Shown: positions 36,475-46,582, counted from the first letter of the stretch. The stretch: 64,000 nt of DNA from Sphingopyxis sp. H073 (GCF_001468395.1 NZ_LNSG01000008.1:62001-126000), one strand, 5' to 3'. Numbers and translations: made by a program. The notes: a model not told the origin generated them from the sequence alone.

Positions 36475-38489
36475 AGGCTGTATCCGAATTTTCGGACCCA
36501 CGGCTCGAGGATCGGGAAGATCGGCTCCAGATGCTTGCGATAGCCCTCCCATCGCCCGGCGGCGCGCTTGTAGATCGGCTCGACGACCTGCGCATAGCTT
36601 GCGGTGGTGATCAGCCCGCGCTTCTTCGCGGTCGCCTGGTGGTCGAGCACCTCGTCGCGCCATTCGAGCCCGAGGAAGTCGAACAGCGGCCGCACTTCGG
36701 CGCCGACATCCTCGACCAGCCGCTCATAGACGATCGTGTGGACCTTGAGCGGGAACAGCGCGTTCGCGCGCTCCCAGTGCGAAAAGGTGAGGTCGTAGAA
36801 TTCGGCCGCATCCTCCAGCCGCAGAAAGTTCGACATCGCGTTGTTGAGCCGGAAATTGCTCATGAAGCAGCTCAGCAGCACGTCACACGGATGCCTGAGC
36901 GCGAGGATGAAGCGCGCGTTCGGGAACAGGCGCTGGATCAGCACCGCCTTGGTCAGGAACAGCGGCGACTTGTCGATCAGCATCTTGCCCGGCGCGATCG
37001 GCTCGGGTGCGACTTTGGCGATCTCGTCCCAATAGAAACGCCGTGCGTCGGCCACAGCAGCCGCGTCGAGCCCCGGGATCGCGGCCGTCCCGCCGACATG
37101 TTTTTCGGTGAGGTTCAGCGGCGGCTGTTCCTCGAGCACCACGGTGCCCGGATGTCCCATCAGGATGGTGTCGAGCAGGGTGGTCCCCGAGCGCGGGAAG
37201 CCGAGCAGGAAGACCGGATCGGGCCGTTCGTCCCCGCCCTCGACAGCGGGCCAGCTTGCCGCCCATTCGTGGGTCATGAAAGCCAGGTCGTCGCGCACCT
37301 GCGCGCGAAGCTCGGCCGAGCGCTCGAGCGGATTGGTCTGCGATTCCTGATGCAGGCGGTTCGTCTCGCTGAACGCCTCAAAGGCTTCGTCGACGCGGCC
37401 CAGCCGGTCGAGAAGCTGTCCGCGCAAATGCGTCGTGCGCTCGCGCTGAAGGTCGGGCGGCACCAGCGCGAGACTGGCCAGCGCCTCGTCGAAACGCTTC
37501 GCACGGCGAAATTCAAACGCGCGCATGAAGGCGAGCGTGCCTTCGTCGATGCCATGCGCCTCGGCGCGCGCAATCAGCGGCGCGAACTCCTCCTCGCGGT
37601 TGCTGTGCTCGAACTGGACGGTCAGCCCGACATAGGCATCGACCACCGTCGGGTCGAGATCGAGCACCTTGCGAAACGCCTGTTCGGCCTCGTCGACGCG
37701 ATTGATCAATCCGCATTCGACGCCAAACTTGAGCTGGAGATTGGCATTCTCGGGATCGCGGACAATTGCGGCTTCGAGCGCCGCCATCGCCTCGTCCTGC
37801 TTCCCCTCCTTCTTGTACTGCACATACAGCTCGTGCAGCGCGCGCGCGTCGTCGGGAAATTCCTCCGACGTCCGGCGCAGCAGCGCTTCGGCCTCTTCTA
37901 CGCGGCCGACCGAGCGCAGCGCGACGGCGAGATTCAGGCGCGTCGGCGGGGCGTGCGGGTTGAGCGCCATCGCCTTTTCGAGCGCGGTCACGCTGCCCTC
38001 AAGGTCGCCGATCGCCGACCGCGCATTGCCGAGATTGTTCCAGCTTTCGAAATCGCCGGGCTCGCCCGCGACGACATGCTCATAGGCCTCGACCGCGGTC
38101 GGAAAATCCTCGAGCGATTGCGCGACGAAGCCGCGATAGCGCGCGATGCGCAAGGTCGGATCGGTCTTGGCGAGGTCGGCCGTCGCGACCGCCAGCGCCG
38201 CGGCAAGGTCGCCCTTCTCGATCAGCACCGCGATCAGGTTGCATGCGATCGTCGTGTCGGTCGGGCGGGCTTCGTGCGCCGCCTGCAAATGGCGCGCCGC
38301 CGCGGCGAGGTCGCCCGAGCGCGCTTGCAACATGCCGAGAAAGGCGTTGAGCGCGGCCTTGTCGCCGCCTTCGGACAAGGCGTCCTCGGCAAGCAGTTTC
38401 GCGCGCGCGACGTCGCCGGAACGGGCGGCGCCCACGGCTTGTCGCAGCGCGTCGGCAGTTCTGGAATCGAGCATCTCGTCTTGGTCCAC
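36471..38489 (-). CDS. TPR-containing sulfotransferase
   Basis: Up to 672 residues. About ten TPR units run from residue 10 to 400 (for example FESWNNLGNARSAIGDLEGSVTALEKAM shows the canonical Trp/Leu/Gly/Ala spacing). The C-terminal domain (from about 425) has a PAPS-binding loop GFPRSGTTLLD (about 430-440) and a 3'-phosphate motif RHPCDVLLSCF (about 532-542), typical of sulfotransferases. It would transfer sulfate from PAPS to an acceptor presented via the TPR scaffold. The start may be GTG 38489 or ATG 38474; the latter has a weak GACGAG upstream. A terminator hairpin separates it from the TonB receptor gene. Confidence 0.92.
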   Translation of the reverse strand: MDQDEMLDSRTADALRQAVGAARSGDVARAKLLAEDALSEGGDKAALNAFLGMLQARSGDLAAAARHLQAAHEARPTDTTIACNLIAVLIEKGDLAAALAVATADLAKTDPTLRIARYRGFVAQSLEDFPTAVEAYEHVVAGEPGDFESWNNLGNARSAIGDLEGSVTALEKAMALNPHAPPTRLNLAVALRSVGRVEEAEALLRRTSEEFPDDARALHELYVQYKKEGKQDEAMAALEAAIVRDPENANLQLKFGVECGLINRVDEAEQAFRKVLDLDPTVVDAYVGLTVQFEHSNREEEFAPLIARAEAHGIDEGTLAFMRAFEFRRAKRFDEALASLALVPPDLQRERTTHLRGQLLDRLGRVDEAFEAFSETNRLHQESQTNPLERSAELRAQVRDDLAFMTHEWAASWPAVEGGDERPDPVFLLGFPRSGTTLLDTILMGHPGTVVLEEQPPLNLTEKHVGGTAAIPGLDAAAVADARRFYWDEIAKVAPEPIAPGKMLIDKSPLFLTKAVLIQRLFPNARFILALRHPCDVLLSCFMSNFRLNNAMSNFLRLEDAAEFYDLTFSHWERANALFPLKVHTIVYERLVEDVGAEVRPLFDFLGLEWRDEVLDHQATAKKRGLITTASYAQVVEPIYKRAAGRWEGYRKHLEPIFPILEPWVRKFGYSL

Positions 38490-38500
38490 CGGTTCGAATC

Positions 38501-38538
38501 AAAAAAAGGGGCGGCCGGTCCTGCGACCCGCCGCCCCC
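38501..38538 (-). terminator. Intrinsic terminator between the TonB receptor and the sulfotransferase gene
   Basis: On the minus strand, GGGGGCGGCGGGTC pairs with GACCGGCCGCCCC (one mismatch) around a four-base loop, followed by TTTTTTT. It begins 24 bases after the receptor stop and ends 12 bases before the sulfotransferase start. Confidence 0.85.
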
Positions 38539-38561
38539 TATCTTAGGACGAATTCCGGACC

Positions 38562-41500
38562 TTAAAAGTCCAGCGTCACGCCCGCGTAGAGATACCGACC
38601 GAGGGCATCGTAGGTGCCCGGGTAGGTGTTGCCGTTACAAGGCCCGGTCGGGCAAAGGTTCGAACCGTCACGGATGGCGCTACCCGAGGTGACGAACGGC
38701 GGCTGCTTGTCGAAGATGTTGTTCACACCAAGACGGAACGTATAGCTGTCGCCGATCGCGAAGGTGCCCGCGAGGTCGAAGTAGCTGTACGACTTGATGT
38801 GCAGACCCGGATCGAAGTTGAAATCGCCGGCCAGCGACTGGCTGTCGTCCAACGTTTCGGCCTTGACCTTGCCGATGAAGCGCCACTGGAGCGAAACGCC
38901 GATGCCGCCTGCGGTCTGCAGCGTCGTGCGCAGCTTGTGGCGCCACTTCGGCAGCATCGAACCGCCGGCGGTCGTGCCGCCGCCCGAGCACACCGGACCA
39001 TAGAGGCCGGCGCAGTCATAGGCTTCGGTGATGCCGTTATCGACGCGATACTTGTCGAGATAGGTCCCGATGAAGCTCATCGACAGCGTGCCGAAATCGC
39101 CGATTTCATGGCTGTACGCGCTGTTGATCTCGATGCCCTTCGTACGGACCTTACCGAGGTTCGACGGCGTGTTGTCGACATAGCCGCCCGGGGTCAGCCA
39201 CAGCGAACCCGCCGCGTCGCGGTTGATCAGGCTGCACGAGAAGGGCGTGAACGTCGCGGTGGCGTTCAGCGTACAATCCTTCAGGATCGCATCCTGTGCC
39301 GGCGGCTGGATCGCATCCTTCAGCTTGATGTCGAAATAGTCGACGGTCAGCGAGAAGCGCGGCAGGAAGCTCGGCTGCAGGACGACGCCGAAGGTCTTCG
39401 TCGTCGCCTTTTCCGGCGTCAGGTCGGGGTTGCCGCCAAGCAGGCCGTTATACTGGCCGGCCGGGTTCGGCGTGGTGCCCTGACCCACCGCGAGACCCTG
39501 CGCGATACAGCCATAGTCGGTCGCGGTGACCGGCGTACCGGCGCACGGATCGCTCGAACCGGCAAGGCCGACGGTCGGGGTGGCGAACAGCTCCTGGATG
39601 TTCGGCGCACGCACCGCACGGTTGTACTGGCCGCGGAGACGAATGTCGCGGATCGGCGCGAATTCGAGCTGCAGCTTGTACGTGTCGGTGTCATACTTGC
39701 GGTCGGCGCTCGTCTTGTACCACGACTTGCGATAACCGCCGCTGAAGGTCAGCTCATAGATGAAGCTGTCCTGGATGATCGGCATCTGGGTCTCGGCAAA
39801 GAATTCATAGACCCGGAAGCTGCCCGACAGCGGCAGCGTCGCGCCGCCCTGGCCGGTGAGATCGCCGGTCTGGAAAGCATTGTCGGTCTGCAGGTCGAGC
39901 GATTCCTTGCGCCACTCGAAGCCCAGGTTGACGCCGACGCCATCGGTCGCCCACGGCGAGGTGATGCCATATTCGCCAAGCTGGCCGGTCAGCGACGCGT
40001 TGGCGACCTGTTCGGACGTATAGCCCTTCTGGAAGCCGGTCGCCGACAGATAGTTGACCGAAGCCGCGCTTGCCCCGCCTGCACCGTTGAAGATGTTGTA
40101 GGGGACGCAGTTCGGATCGCTGCCGTCGATGACCGAGCGGCAGACGGGGTCGAACGCCGCGGTGCGCGGATCGTCGATCACGTTCAGCGCGCGGCCGAGA
40201 CGGGCAACCGAGAATTCGTTCGAATAGACCTGCGTGTAGTTCGAACGGCCATATTGGTAATAGGTGTCGTACGACCAGGCCTTGCCGAGGTCGCCCTTCG
40301 TCCCGATCACCGCACGATAGTTGGTGTGCTGCAGGTCGTTCTGGCGCGGACCGCCTTCGACGTTGCGGCGAAGCACCTGCAGGAACGCCTGGTTGTAGGT
40401 GTTGCCGAGCGTGTCGGTGAACACCAGCGGAGCCGCACCCGGGGTCGGGTTGTACGGCGCCGCAACCGCGGTCGGGAAGTTGCCGATATAACCGTTGATC
40501 AGGTTGGGATTGGCGCAGATGATGGCGCGCTGGGCGGCCGACATCAGCGCGTTGTCGCAGTTGATCGTCAGCGTGTTGCCGAAGTTGCCCGACGGGGCGA
40601 TCTGGGCGACCGTGCGGTCGTCCATGAACATGAACTCGAGATACGGCTTGATCGACTCGTTGATCTCATAGTTCGCGAACAGGCCCGCGGTGTAGCGTTC
40701 GTCGGGGCGCTGATAGTGGTTCGTCGGCGCGAAGTTGTACCGCGACGTGGTGTTTTCGAACCCGCCGCCCGGCAGGAAGCTGTACACCGTCGACGACGCC
40801 GTGTTCAGCGTCGGGTCGAACAGGATCGCCGTACCCGCCGAGTTGGTCAGCGAGCCGCCGCACTGCGGGGCACCGCCGCCGCTGTTCTGCAGCACGCACG
40901 AGCTGTAGTCACGCTTGGCCTGCGTGATTTCGTTCGCCTTGCGATAGCCGGCATAGGCGACGATGTGGCCGCGGCCGTCGTCGAACGCCGCGCCGAAGGT
41001 CGCGGTGACGTCGATCGTGCCGCCATCGGCGGTGCTGCCGCGCGGATAGCCGAAGCCACGGCGATCGAGCAGCGGGGGAAGGAACTTGTTGCGGTTGTTG
41101 TGCTGGAACAGGCTGTACTGCGCGTCGACGCGGAAGCCGGTGAAATCGGTGTCCATCACGAAGTTGACGACGCCGGCAACAGCGTCCGCACCGTAGGTCG
41201 CCGAGGCGCCGCCGGTCAGGACCTGGACGTTCTTCAGCAGCGCGGCCGGGATGATGTTGATGTCGGCGGCCGAACCGCTCGACGGGCTCGGGTCGCCCGG
41301 AAGCAGGCGGCGGCCGTTGACGAGGCTGAGGGTACGGGTGGTGCCGAGGCCGCGAAGGTCGACCGACGCGGTGCCGTCCGAACCGTTGGCGGTCGTCGAG
41401 TTCTGGCTCGCGAACACCGACGGCAGCGAGTTCAGCAGGTCTTCGACGCGGGTCGTGCCCTGCAACTTGATGTCTTCGCTGCTGACGACGGTGATGGGAG

Positions 41501-41684
41501 CGGCCGATTCGAGATTGGCCTGGGGAATACGCGTACCGGTGACGATGATTTCGTCACCCGAGGTTGCGCTGTCTTCGCTTCCCTGCGCGTCCTGCGCCAT
41601 CGCCGGCGCAGCGGCCAGCAGGCCGACGCCTAGAACGAGCGGGGCAGCGCCCAGCCGCAGTGCGGAAAAATGGGTTTTCTTCAC
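38562..41684 (-). CDS. TonB-dependent outer-membrane receptor
   Basis: A 1040-residue outer-membrane transporter. Signal peptide to about residue 30 (ending AAPAMA), a short acidic linker and a TonB-box-like EIIVTGTRI, then the plug domain (ITVVSSEDIKLQG through VQVLTGGASATYGADAVAGVVNFVM), then a long 22-strand barrel ending in Phe (YLYAGVTLDF), as required for barrel assembly. No SusD partner is seen. Sphingomonads have many such receptors; the ligand is unknown, but the three TPR-enzyme genes just downstream may act on it. The start is GTG 41684 with AAGGGA upstream. Confidence 0.95.
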   Translation of the reverse strand: MKKTHFSALRLGAAPLVLGVGLLAAAPAMAQDAQGSEDSATSGDEIIVTGTRIPQANLESAAPITVVSSEDIKLQGTTRVEDLLNSLPSVFASQNSTTANGSDGTASVDLRGLGTTRTLSLVNGRRLLPGDPSPSSGSAADINIIPAALLKNVQVLTGGASATYGADAVAGVVNFVMDTDFTGFRVDAQYSLFQHNNRNKFLPPLLDRRGFGYPRGSTADGGTIDVTATFGAAFDDGRGHIVAYAGYRKANEITQAKRDYSSCVLQNSGGGAPQCGGSLTNSAGTAILFDPTLNTASSTVYSFLPGGGFENTTSRYNFAPTNHYQRPDERYTAGLFANYEINESIKPYLEFMFMDDRTVAQIAPSGNFGNTLTINCDNALMSAAQRAIICANPNLINGYIGNFPTAVAAPYNPTPGAAPLVFTDTLGNTYNQAFLQVLRRNVEGGPRQNDLQHTNYRAVIGTKGDLGKAWSYDTYYQYGRSNYTQVYSNEFSVARLGRALNVIDDPRTAAFDPVCRSVIDGSDPNCVPYNIFNGAGGASAASVNYLSATGFQKGYTSEQVANASLTGQLGEYGITSPWATDGVGVNLGFEWRKESLDLQTDNAFQTGDLTGQGGATLPLSGSFRVYEFFAETQMPIIQDSFIYELTFSGGYRKSWYKTSADRKYDTDTYKLQLEFAPIRDIRLRGQYNRAVRAPNIQELFATPTVGLAGSSDPCAGTPVTATDYGCIAQGLAVGQGTTPNPAGQYNGLLGGNPDLTPEKATTKTFGVVLQPSFLPRFSLTVDYFDIKLKDAIQPPAQDAILKDCTLNATATFTPFSCSLINRDAAGSLWLTPGGYVDNTPSNLGKVRTKGIEINSAYSHEIGDFGTLSMSFIGTYLDKYRVDNGITEAYDCAGLYGPVCSGGGTTAGGSMLPKWRHKLRTTLQTAGGIGVSLQWRFIGKVKAETLDDSQSLAGDFNFDPGLHIKSYSYFDLAGTFAIGDSYTFRLGVNNIFDKQPPFVTSGSAIRDGSNLCPTGPCNGNTYPGTYDALGRYLYAGVTLDF

Positions 41685-41941
41685 AGTTGCAGTCCCTTGC
41701 TACTGAGTTGGTTACGATACCCGAATGCGAAAAATCGGCGTCAAAAACGCATGACGAACGCACCCTGATCGGAGCGGGATGATCTTTCGTTCATCTGGAG
41801 TAAAGGGAATTCCCGGCGCGCGTGGCCGTTTCGCCGGTCATTGTGACGAATTTGCAACATGGCGCCCGGCAGTGCGGAAAAATCGAATAAAGCTGCGCCA
41901 AGACGCGTAATAAAATTACAACGAACCCCCGCGGACGGCGG

Positions 41942-42868
41942 TCAGGGCCGCATCGGGCCAGCCAGCTTGCCAGGGTCGAGGCGCGCATCGCGCCATTTCA
42001 GGCCCCAGTGCATATGCGGCCCCGTCGCCCGTCCGGTCTGCCCGACCGTGCCGAGCTGTTGCCCCTGCACCACATGGTCGCCGACCTTCACGTCGAGCCG
42101 CTGGCAGTGAAGAAAGGCGCTCGACAGCCCCATGCCATGATCGACGATCAGCAGATTGCCTTCGAGGGTGAAGGGCGACGCCGCCGCCAGCGTCACGACG
42201 CCGTCGGCGGGCGCGACGAAGGGCGTCCCTGCGGGCACCGCGACATCGGTGCCGCTGTGATAGGCACCGGGCTTGCCCTGATAGACGCGCTGCGACCCGA
42301 AAAGGCCCGACAGACGTCCGGTCACCGGCCAGCGAAACGCCTGCCGCCAGCCATCGGAACTCACCGGCGTCGCGCGCGCAGCGGCGATCTGCGCCAGTTC
42401 GGCGGGGCGGCGGCGTTCGAACTCGGCATCGCTCGACGCGCTGCCGCGATAGGGCGCGTTGATCGTCTCGATCCGCCAGCTTCCCGGCGCGATGCCCAGC
42501 GTGCGTTCAACCGTGCGGCCACCCCCCAGCCTCGCGACGAGGCGCGCCGAGGGCCCGGCGTCGCGGTCGAAGGCGATCAGGAAGCTGCCGTCAGGCGCCA
42601 GCGGCACCGGCGCGCCGTCAAGCGTCAATGCCTGCGCCGCGCTCGGCGCCCGCCCGACGATGACCGCCCCCTGTTCGGGAACGCCCCGCAGCGTGAAATC
42701 GGCGCGAACCGGTTCGGCGGGCGGCGGCGGTGCGGCTGCGACCGGAGCGCTCGTGACGGGCGACGGCGCGGGTCTTGCGGGCGCCTCGGATGAAGGAACA
42801 CAGCCTGCGGCAAGGACAAGCAGCGGCACCGCGACCATCGGCCACGGTCCAAATCTCGACGGCCTCAT
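41942..42868 (-). CDS. M23-family peptidoglycan-hydrolase-like lipoprotein
   Basis: A 308-residue lipoprotein: lipobox LAAGC (Cys about 23), a Pro/Ala-rich linker (about 27-55), a beta-sandwich-like domain, then the M23 (LytM/peptidase) domain with YHSGTDVAVPAG (His/Asp zinc ligands), SAFLHCQRL and GPHMHWGL (catalytic and third zinc His). All metal ligands appear intact, so it may be an active endopeptidase or a divisome activator. Its ATG overlaps the DUF2093 stop (ATGA). It is the last gene of the leftward group that begins with xseA. Confidence 0.92.
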   Translation of the reverse strand: MRPSRFGPWPMVAVPLLVLAAGCVPSSEAPARPAPSPVTSAPVAAAPPPPAEPVRADFTLRGVPEQGAVIVGRAPSAAQALTLDGAPVPLAPDGSFLIAFDRDAGPSARLVARLGGGRTVERTLGIAPGSWRIETINAPYRGSASSDAEFERRRPAELAQIAAARATPVSSDGWRQAFRWPVTGRLSGLFGSQRVYQGKPGAYHSGTDVAVPAGTPFVAPADGVVTLAAASPFTLEGNLLIVDHGMGLSSAFLHCQRLDVKVGDHVVQGQQLGTVGQTGRATGPHMHWGLKWRDARLDPGKLAGPMRP

Positions 42869-43071
42869 GCCTTATGGTCGAGCGCGGCCTGCACCGAAAG
42901 GGCGGCGGTCGCATAAGGCTCCTGCCGCGCGACCGACCAGTAACGCAGTTCCTCGAGCGCGATCGGCACGCCGCTCACCGCGCAGAGCACATGGTCGCCG
43001 GGCGACAGGACGCGAAACCCGTTCGGTCCATAGTGCAGGCGGGCGAGGCGGTTGCTGCTGGCGATCAACAT
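42865..43071 (-). CDS. DUF2093 domain protein
   Basis: A 68-residue protein with the complete family pattern RLARLHYGPNGFRVLSPGDHVLCAVSG followed by PIALEELRYWSVARQEPYATA. The family is widespread in alphaproteobacteria and usually lies beside xseA, as here, and its function is unknown. I place the start at ATG 43071; an in-frame extension to 43134 does not resemble the family. It overlaps the M23 gene by four bases. Confidence 0.85.
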   Translation of the reverse strand: MLIASSNRLARLHYGPNGFRVLSPGDHVLCAVSGVPIALEELRYWSVARQEPYATAALSVQAALDHKA

Positions 43072-43146
43072 GGGTCCATTCCGTAAATCTTCTCGTGTCA
43101 CCGCCGATATAGCATCGATGCGCGGTTCGGCCACCCCCGCGCCCGA

Positions 43147-44574
43147 TCAGAACAGCTCGCCCTGCCCCCGCCCCGGCGAAGCGCCGTGCGGAGGCGAGGG
43201 TTTTCGCGCAGGCTTCGGCGGCGGCGGCACATCGCCGTCGATTGCCGCGACCGGCACTTCGCCATCGGCGAAGATCAGGCGCAGATGGCCCGCATCGCGC
43301 GCCTTGGTCGCGGTGGTCACGATCGCACCCCCGGTATCGCGCACCATGGCATAGCCGCGCGACAGGAGCGCGCGCGGATCGAGCGAGGTCAGCAGCCGCC
43401 CGAGCCCCTCGATCTTCGCGCGCTCGCGGTCCCACGTCCGCGTCAGCAGCGCGGGCCGCAGCGCCCCCGCGCGCGTCGCGAGCCGCTCGCCGGTCACCGC
43501 GAGCCGGTGCCGCTGCGCGCGGTCGAGCCGGTCGCCATTGTCGTCGAGCCGCTGGCGCTGCGGCGCATAAAGCGCCTCGCGCTTCGGCAAATGCCGCGCC
43601 AGCGCCGCGAGCCGTTCGCCGCGCAGCGCGTGCTGGCGGTTCGCCGCGCCGATGATCCGCCCGTTCCAAGTCGCAAGCTGCGCCTGCAGTTCGGCGCGGA
43701 CAGGCACCGCCATTTCGGCGGCCGCGGTCGGCGTCGGCGCGCGGACGTCGGCGACATAGTCGGCGAGCGTCACGTCGGTCTCGTGCCCCACGGCACTGAT
43801 CGTCGCGATGCGGCAATCGGCGATCGCGCGCACGACGACCTCTTCGTTGAACGCCCACAGATCCTCGATCGACCCGCCGCCGCGCGCGACGATCACGAGG
43901 TCGGGGCGCGGCACCGGCCCGCCGGGGGCAAGTGCGTCGAACCCGCGCACCGCATTCGCGACCTGCGCGGCCGCGCCCTCGCCCTGCACCAGTACCGGCC
44001 ACACGATCACGCGCGTCGGGCAGCGATCGGCGAGGCGGTGGAGAATGTCGCGGATCACCGCGCCGGTCGGCGAGGTCACGACCCCGATCACCTCTGGCAG
44101 ATAGGGGAGCAGCTGCTTGCGCTCGCGGTCGAACAGCCCCTCACCGCCGAGCCGCGCCTTCAATTTCTCGAAGAGCAGCATCAGCGCGCCCTCGCCCGCA
44201 ATTTCCAGCGTGTCGACGACGAGCTGATATTTCGAGCGCCCCGGGTAAGTGGTGAGCTTGCCGGTCGCGATCACCTCGATCCCGTCTTCGGGGCGAAAAG
44301 CAAGGCGCGCCGCCTGCCCCTTCCACATCACCATGTCGATCAGCGCATTTTCGTCCTTCAGCGCCGCGTAGAAGTGCCCCGATGCGGCGCGTTTCGCGCC
44401 CGACAGTTCGCCGCGGACGCGGACACGGGAAAAACCATCCTCGACTGTCCGCTTGATCGCTGCCGACAATTGGCTGACGGTCATATCGGGCGCATTGTCC
44501 CCCGGCGAAGCCTCGGCTAACAGCCGCGCTTCGGTGCCATCGTCGGACGCCGGATCGGGAAAAGGGACTGACAT
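43147..44574 (-). CDS. xseA: Exodeoxyribonuclease VII large subunit
   Basis: A 475-residue subunit of the single-strand DNA exonuclease. Visible: an N-terminal OB domain ([29 protein letters not shown]), the catalytic core ([17 protein letters not shown], seen as [17 protein letters not shown], then [22 protein letters not shown] and [26 protein letters not shown]), a coiled-coil arm and the C-terminal [13 protein letters not shown]. Start at ATG 44574, whose complement shares bases with the divergent purD start (CATG). Longer in-frame extension to 44652 lies within purD and is not used. Confidence 0.96.
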   Translation of the reverse strand: MSVPFPDPASDDGTEARLLAEASPGDNAPDMTVSQLSAAIKRTVEDGFSRVRVRGELSGAKRAASGHFYAALKDENALIDMVMWKGQAARLAFRPEDGIEVIATGKLTTYPGRSKYQLVVDTLEIAGEGALMLLFEKLKARLGGEGLFDRERKQLLPYLPEVIGVVTSPTGAVIRDILHRLADRCPTRVIVWPVLVQGEGAAAQVANAVRGFDALAPGGPVPRPDLVIVARGGGSIEDLWAFNEEVVVRAIADCRIATISAVGHETDVTLADYVADVRAPTPTAAAEMAVPVRAELQAQLATWNGRIIGAANRQHALRGERLAALARHLPKREALYAPQRQRLDDNGDRLDRAQRHRLAVTGERLATRAGALRPALLTRTWDRERAKIEGLGRLLTSLDPRALLSRGYAMVRDTGGAIVTTATKARDAGHLRLIFADGEVPVAAIDGDVPPPPKPARKPSPPHGASPGRGQGELF

Positions 44575-45850
44575 GAATATCCTGCTGGTGGGCTCTGGGG
44601 GCCGCGAACATGCGTTAGCGTGGCAACTGGCACAATCGCCGAGTTGCGCCAAGCTCTATGCCGCGCCCGGCAACCCCGGAATCGAACTCCACGCCGAATG
44701 CGTGCCGATCACCGCCGATGACCTCGATGGGCTGATCGCCTTCGTGAAGGCGCATGCGATCGACTTCGTCGTCGTCGGGCCCGAAGCCCCGCTCGTCGCG
44801 GGCCTTGCCGATCGCCTCCGCGAGATCGGCATTCCCGCTTTCGGCCCCGGTGCCGCCGCCGCCCGCCTCGAAGGATCGAAGGGCTTTACCAAGGATCTTT
44901 GCGCGCGCGCCGGCATCCCGACCGCGGGCTATGTCCGCTGCACATCGGCCGAGGAAGCGCTCGCGGCGCTCGAAGGCTTCGCGATCCCCGTCGTGATCAA
45001 GGCCGACGGCCTCGCCGCGGGCAAGGGCGTGATCATCGCCGAAACGCAGGCCGACGCCGAAGCCGCGATCGAGGAAATGTTCGACGGCGCCTTCGGCAGC
45101 GCCGGCGCCGAAGTGGTGATCGAGGAGTATATGATCGGCGAGGAAGCGAGCTTCTTCGCGCTCTCCGACGGCAAGGACGTGATCGCCTTCGGCAGCGCGC
45201 AGGATCACAAGCGCGTCGGCGACGGCGATGTCGGCCCGAACACCGGCGGCATGGGCGCCTACAGCCCCGCGCCCGTGCTCACCGCCGAGCTCCAATCGCA
45301 GGTCATGGACCGCATCATCCGCCCGACGGTGGCGACGCTCGCTGCCGAGGGTACGCCGTACGTCGGCGTGCTCTTCGCGGGGCTGATGCTGACCGGCGAA
45401 GGCCCGAAGCTCATCGAATATAATTGCCGCTTCGGCGACCCCGAATGCCAGGTGCTGATGATGCGCTTCAAGGGCGACTTCGCCGCCTTGCTTCACGCCG
45501 CCGCGACCGGGACACTCGCGACCGCCGACACCCCGACCTTCTCGCACGACTATGCCCTCACCGTCGTCATGGCGGCGAACGGCTATCCGGGCACCCCCGA
45601 CAAGGGCGGCGCGATCCGCCGCATCGCCGACGCCGAAGCGGGCGGCGTGCGCGTCTTCCACGCCGGCACCGCGCGCGAGGACCGGACGCTCGTCGCCGCC
45701 GGCGGCCGCGTCCTCAACGTCACCGCGACTGGCAAGAGCGTCACCGAGGCGCAGGCGCGCGCCTATGCCGCGGTCGACAAACTCGATTTCCCGGGCGGCT
45801 TTTGCCGCCGCGATATCGGCTGGCGCGAAGTCGCGCGCGAGTCGGAATAA
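44573..45850 (+). CDS. purD: Phosphoribosylamine-glycine ligase
   Basis: Second step of purine biosynthesis: joins phosphoribosylamine and glycine with ATP. 425 residues of normal ATP-grasp layout: [19 protein letters not shown], then [18 protein letters not shown] (ATP loop), [35 protein letters not shown], and [12 protein letters not shown] (metal site). The ribosome site AAAGGG precedes the ATG at 44573. The ATG overlaps the xseA ATG head to head, so each gene's promoter must lie inside the other's coding region. Confidence 0.97.
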   Translation: MNILLVGSGGREHALAWQLAQSPSCAKLYAAPGNPGIELHAECVPITADDLDGLIAFVKAHAIDFVVVGPEAPLVAGLADRLREIGIPAFGPGAAAARLEGSKGFTKDLCARAGIPTAGYVRCTSAEEALAALEGFAIPVVIKADGLAAGKGVIIAETQADAEAAIEEMFDGAFGSAGAEVVIEEYMIGEEASFFALSDGKDVIAFGSAQDHKRVGDGDVGPNTGGMGAYSPAPVLTAELQSQVMDRIIRPTVATLAAEGTPYVGVLFAGLMLTGEGPKLIEYNCRFGDPECQVLMMRFKGDFAALLHAAATGTLATADTPTFSHDYALTVVMAANGYPGTPDKGGAIRRIADAEAGGVRVFHAGTAREDRTLVAAGGRVLNVTATGKSVTEAQARAYAAVDKLDFPGGFCRRDIGWREVARESE

Positions 45851-45909
45851 GCCGCGCTGGACGGCGCTGACGTGTCCGCATAGGCTGACCACATTACAGG
45901 GAGATCGTC

Positions 45910-46506
45910 ATGGTGTGGCTTCAGGAAAATTGGATCATCGCAGTCGTCGGACTGGTCGTCGCGGTCGTGCTGCTGTGGTGGCTCTTCGGGCGCAACAAGG
46001 CCGAAGAGATCGAGACCCCGATCGCGCCGTCCGACGAACCGAAGAAACCGCTCGAAGCGGTGAAGCCCGAGATCATCGCCGCCGAGCCGGCGCGCTTCAA
46101 ACCGAAGGAACCGGCGCCCGCGCCCGTCGCCGCCCCTCCTCCGCCTCCTCCACCGGTACCCGAGCCCGTCGCCGAGACGCCGCCCGCTCCCGAACCCACG
46201 CGCGAGCCGCAGCCTGCGCCGGAACCGGCCCCCGCACCGGCTGCCAAGGCCGACAATCTGCAACTGCTGAAGGGCGTCGGCCCCAAGATGGTCGCGCTGC
46301 TGAACGGCCTCGGCGTAACCCGATTCCAGCAGATCGCCGACTGGACCGACGCCGATGTCGCGGCGATCGACCCACAGCTCGGCGCCTTCCAGGGGCGCAT
46401 TGCGCGCGATGCGATCGTCGACCAGGCCGGCTATCTCGCCCGCGGCGACAAGGCGGGGTTCGAGGCGAAATATGGTGCGCTGGGTGGGGAATTACAGGGC
46501 AGCTGA
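45910..46506 (+). CDS. Membrane-anchored helix-hairpin-helix protein
   Basis: A 198-residue protein: an N-terminal membrane helix (about 9-27, IIAVVGLVVAVVLLWWLFG), a long Pro/Ala/Glu-rich spacer to about 110 and a C-terminal domain (LQLLKGVGPKMVALLNGLGVTRFQQIADWTDADVAAID). That domain resembles the HhH-like module fused to NuoE and ribosomal L21 proteins in alphaproteobacteria. Such domains usually bind nucleic acid or RNA, an unusual thing to tether to the membrane. The function is unknown. Good ribosome site (GGGAG); monocistronic, 60 bases after purD. Confidence 0.7.
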   Translation: MVWLQENWIIAVVGLVVAVVLLWWLFGRNKAEEIETPIAPSDEPKKPLEAVKPEIIAAEPARFKPKEPAPAPVAAPPPPPPPVPEPVAETPPAPEPTREPQPAPEPAPAPAAKADNLQLLKGVGPKMVALLNGLGVTRFQQIADWTDADVAAIDPQLGAFQGRIARDAIVDQAGYLARGDKAGFEAKYGALGGELQGS

Positions 46507-46582
46507 AGACCGACACCAGCCGCCGCCCCGCCAACGCCATCACCCGTTGCCGCTTGCCACCCGCGCCGAACGCCGCCACATC

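Noticed and set aside
38491..38500. GGTTCGAATC, the classic T-arm of a tRNA
   Set aside because: No acceptor stem, anticodon arm or CCA fits around it; it lies in the sulfotransferase leader next to a terminator.
38799..41633. 944-codon frame on the plus strand antisense to the TonB receptor
   Set aside because: Low-complexity Arg/Val/Ala sequence with no family pattern or ribosome site; the receptor on the other strand is unmistakable.
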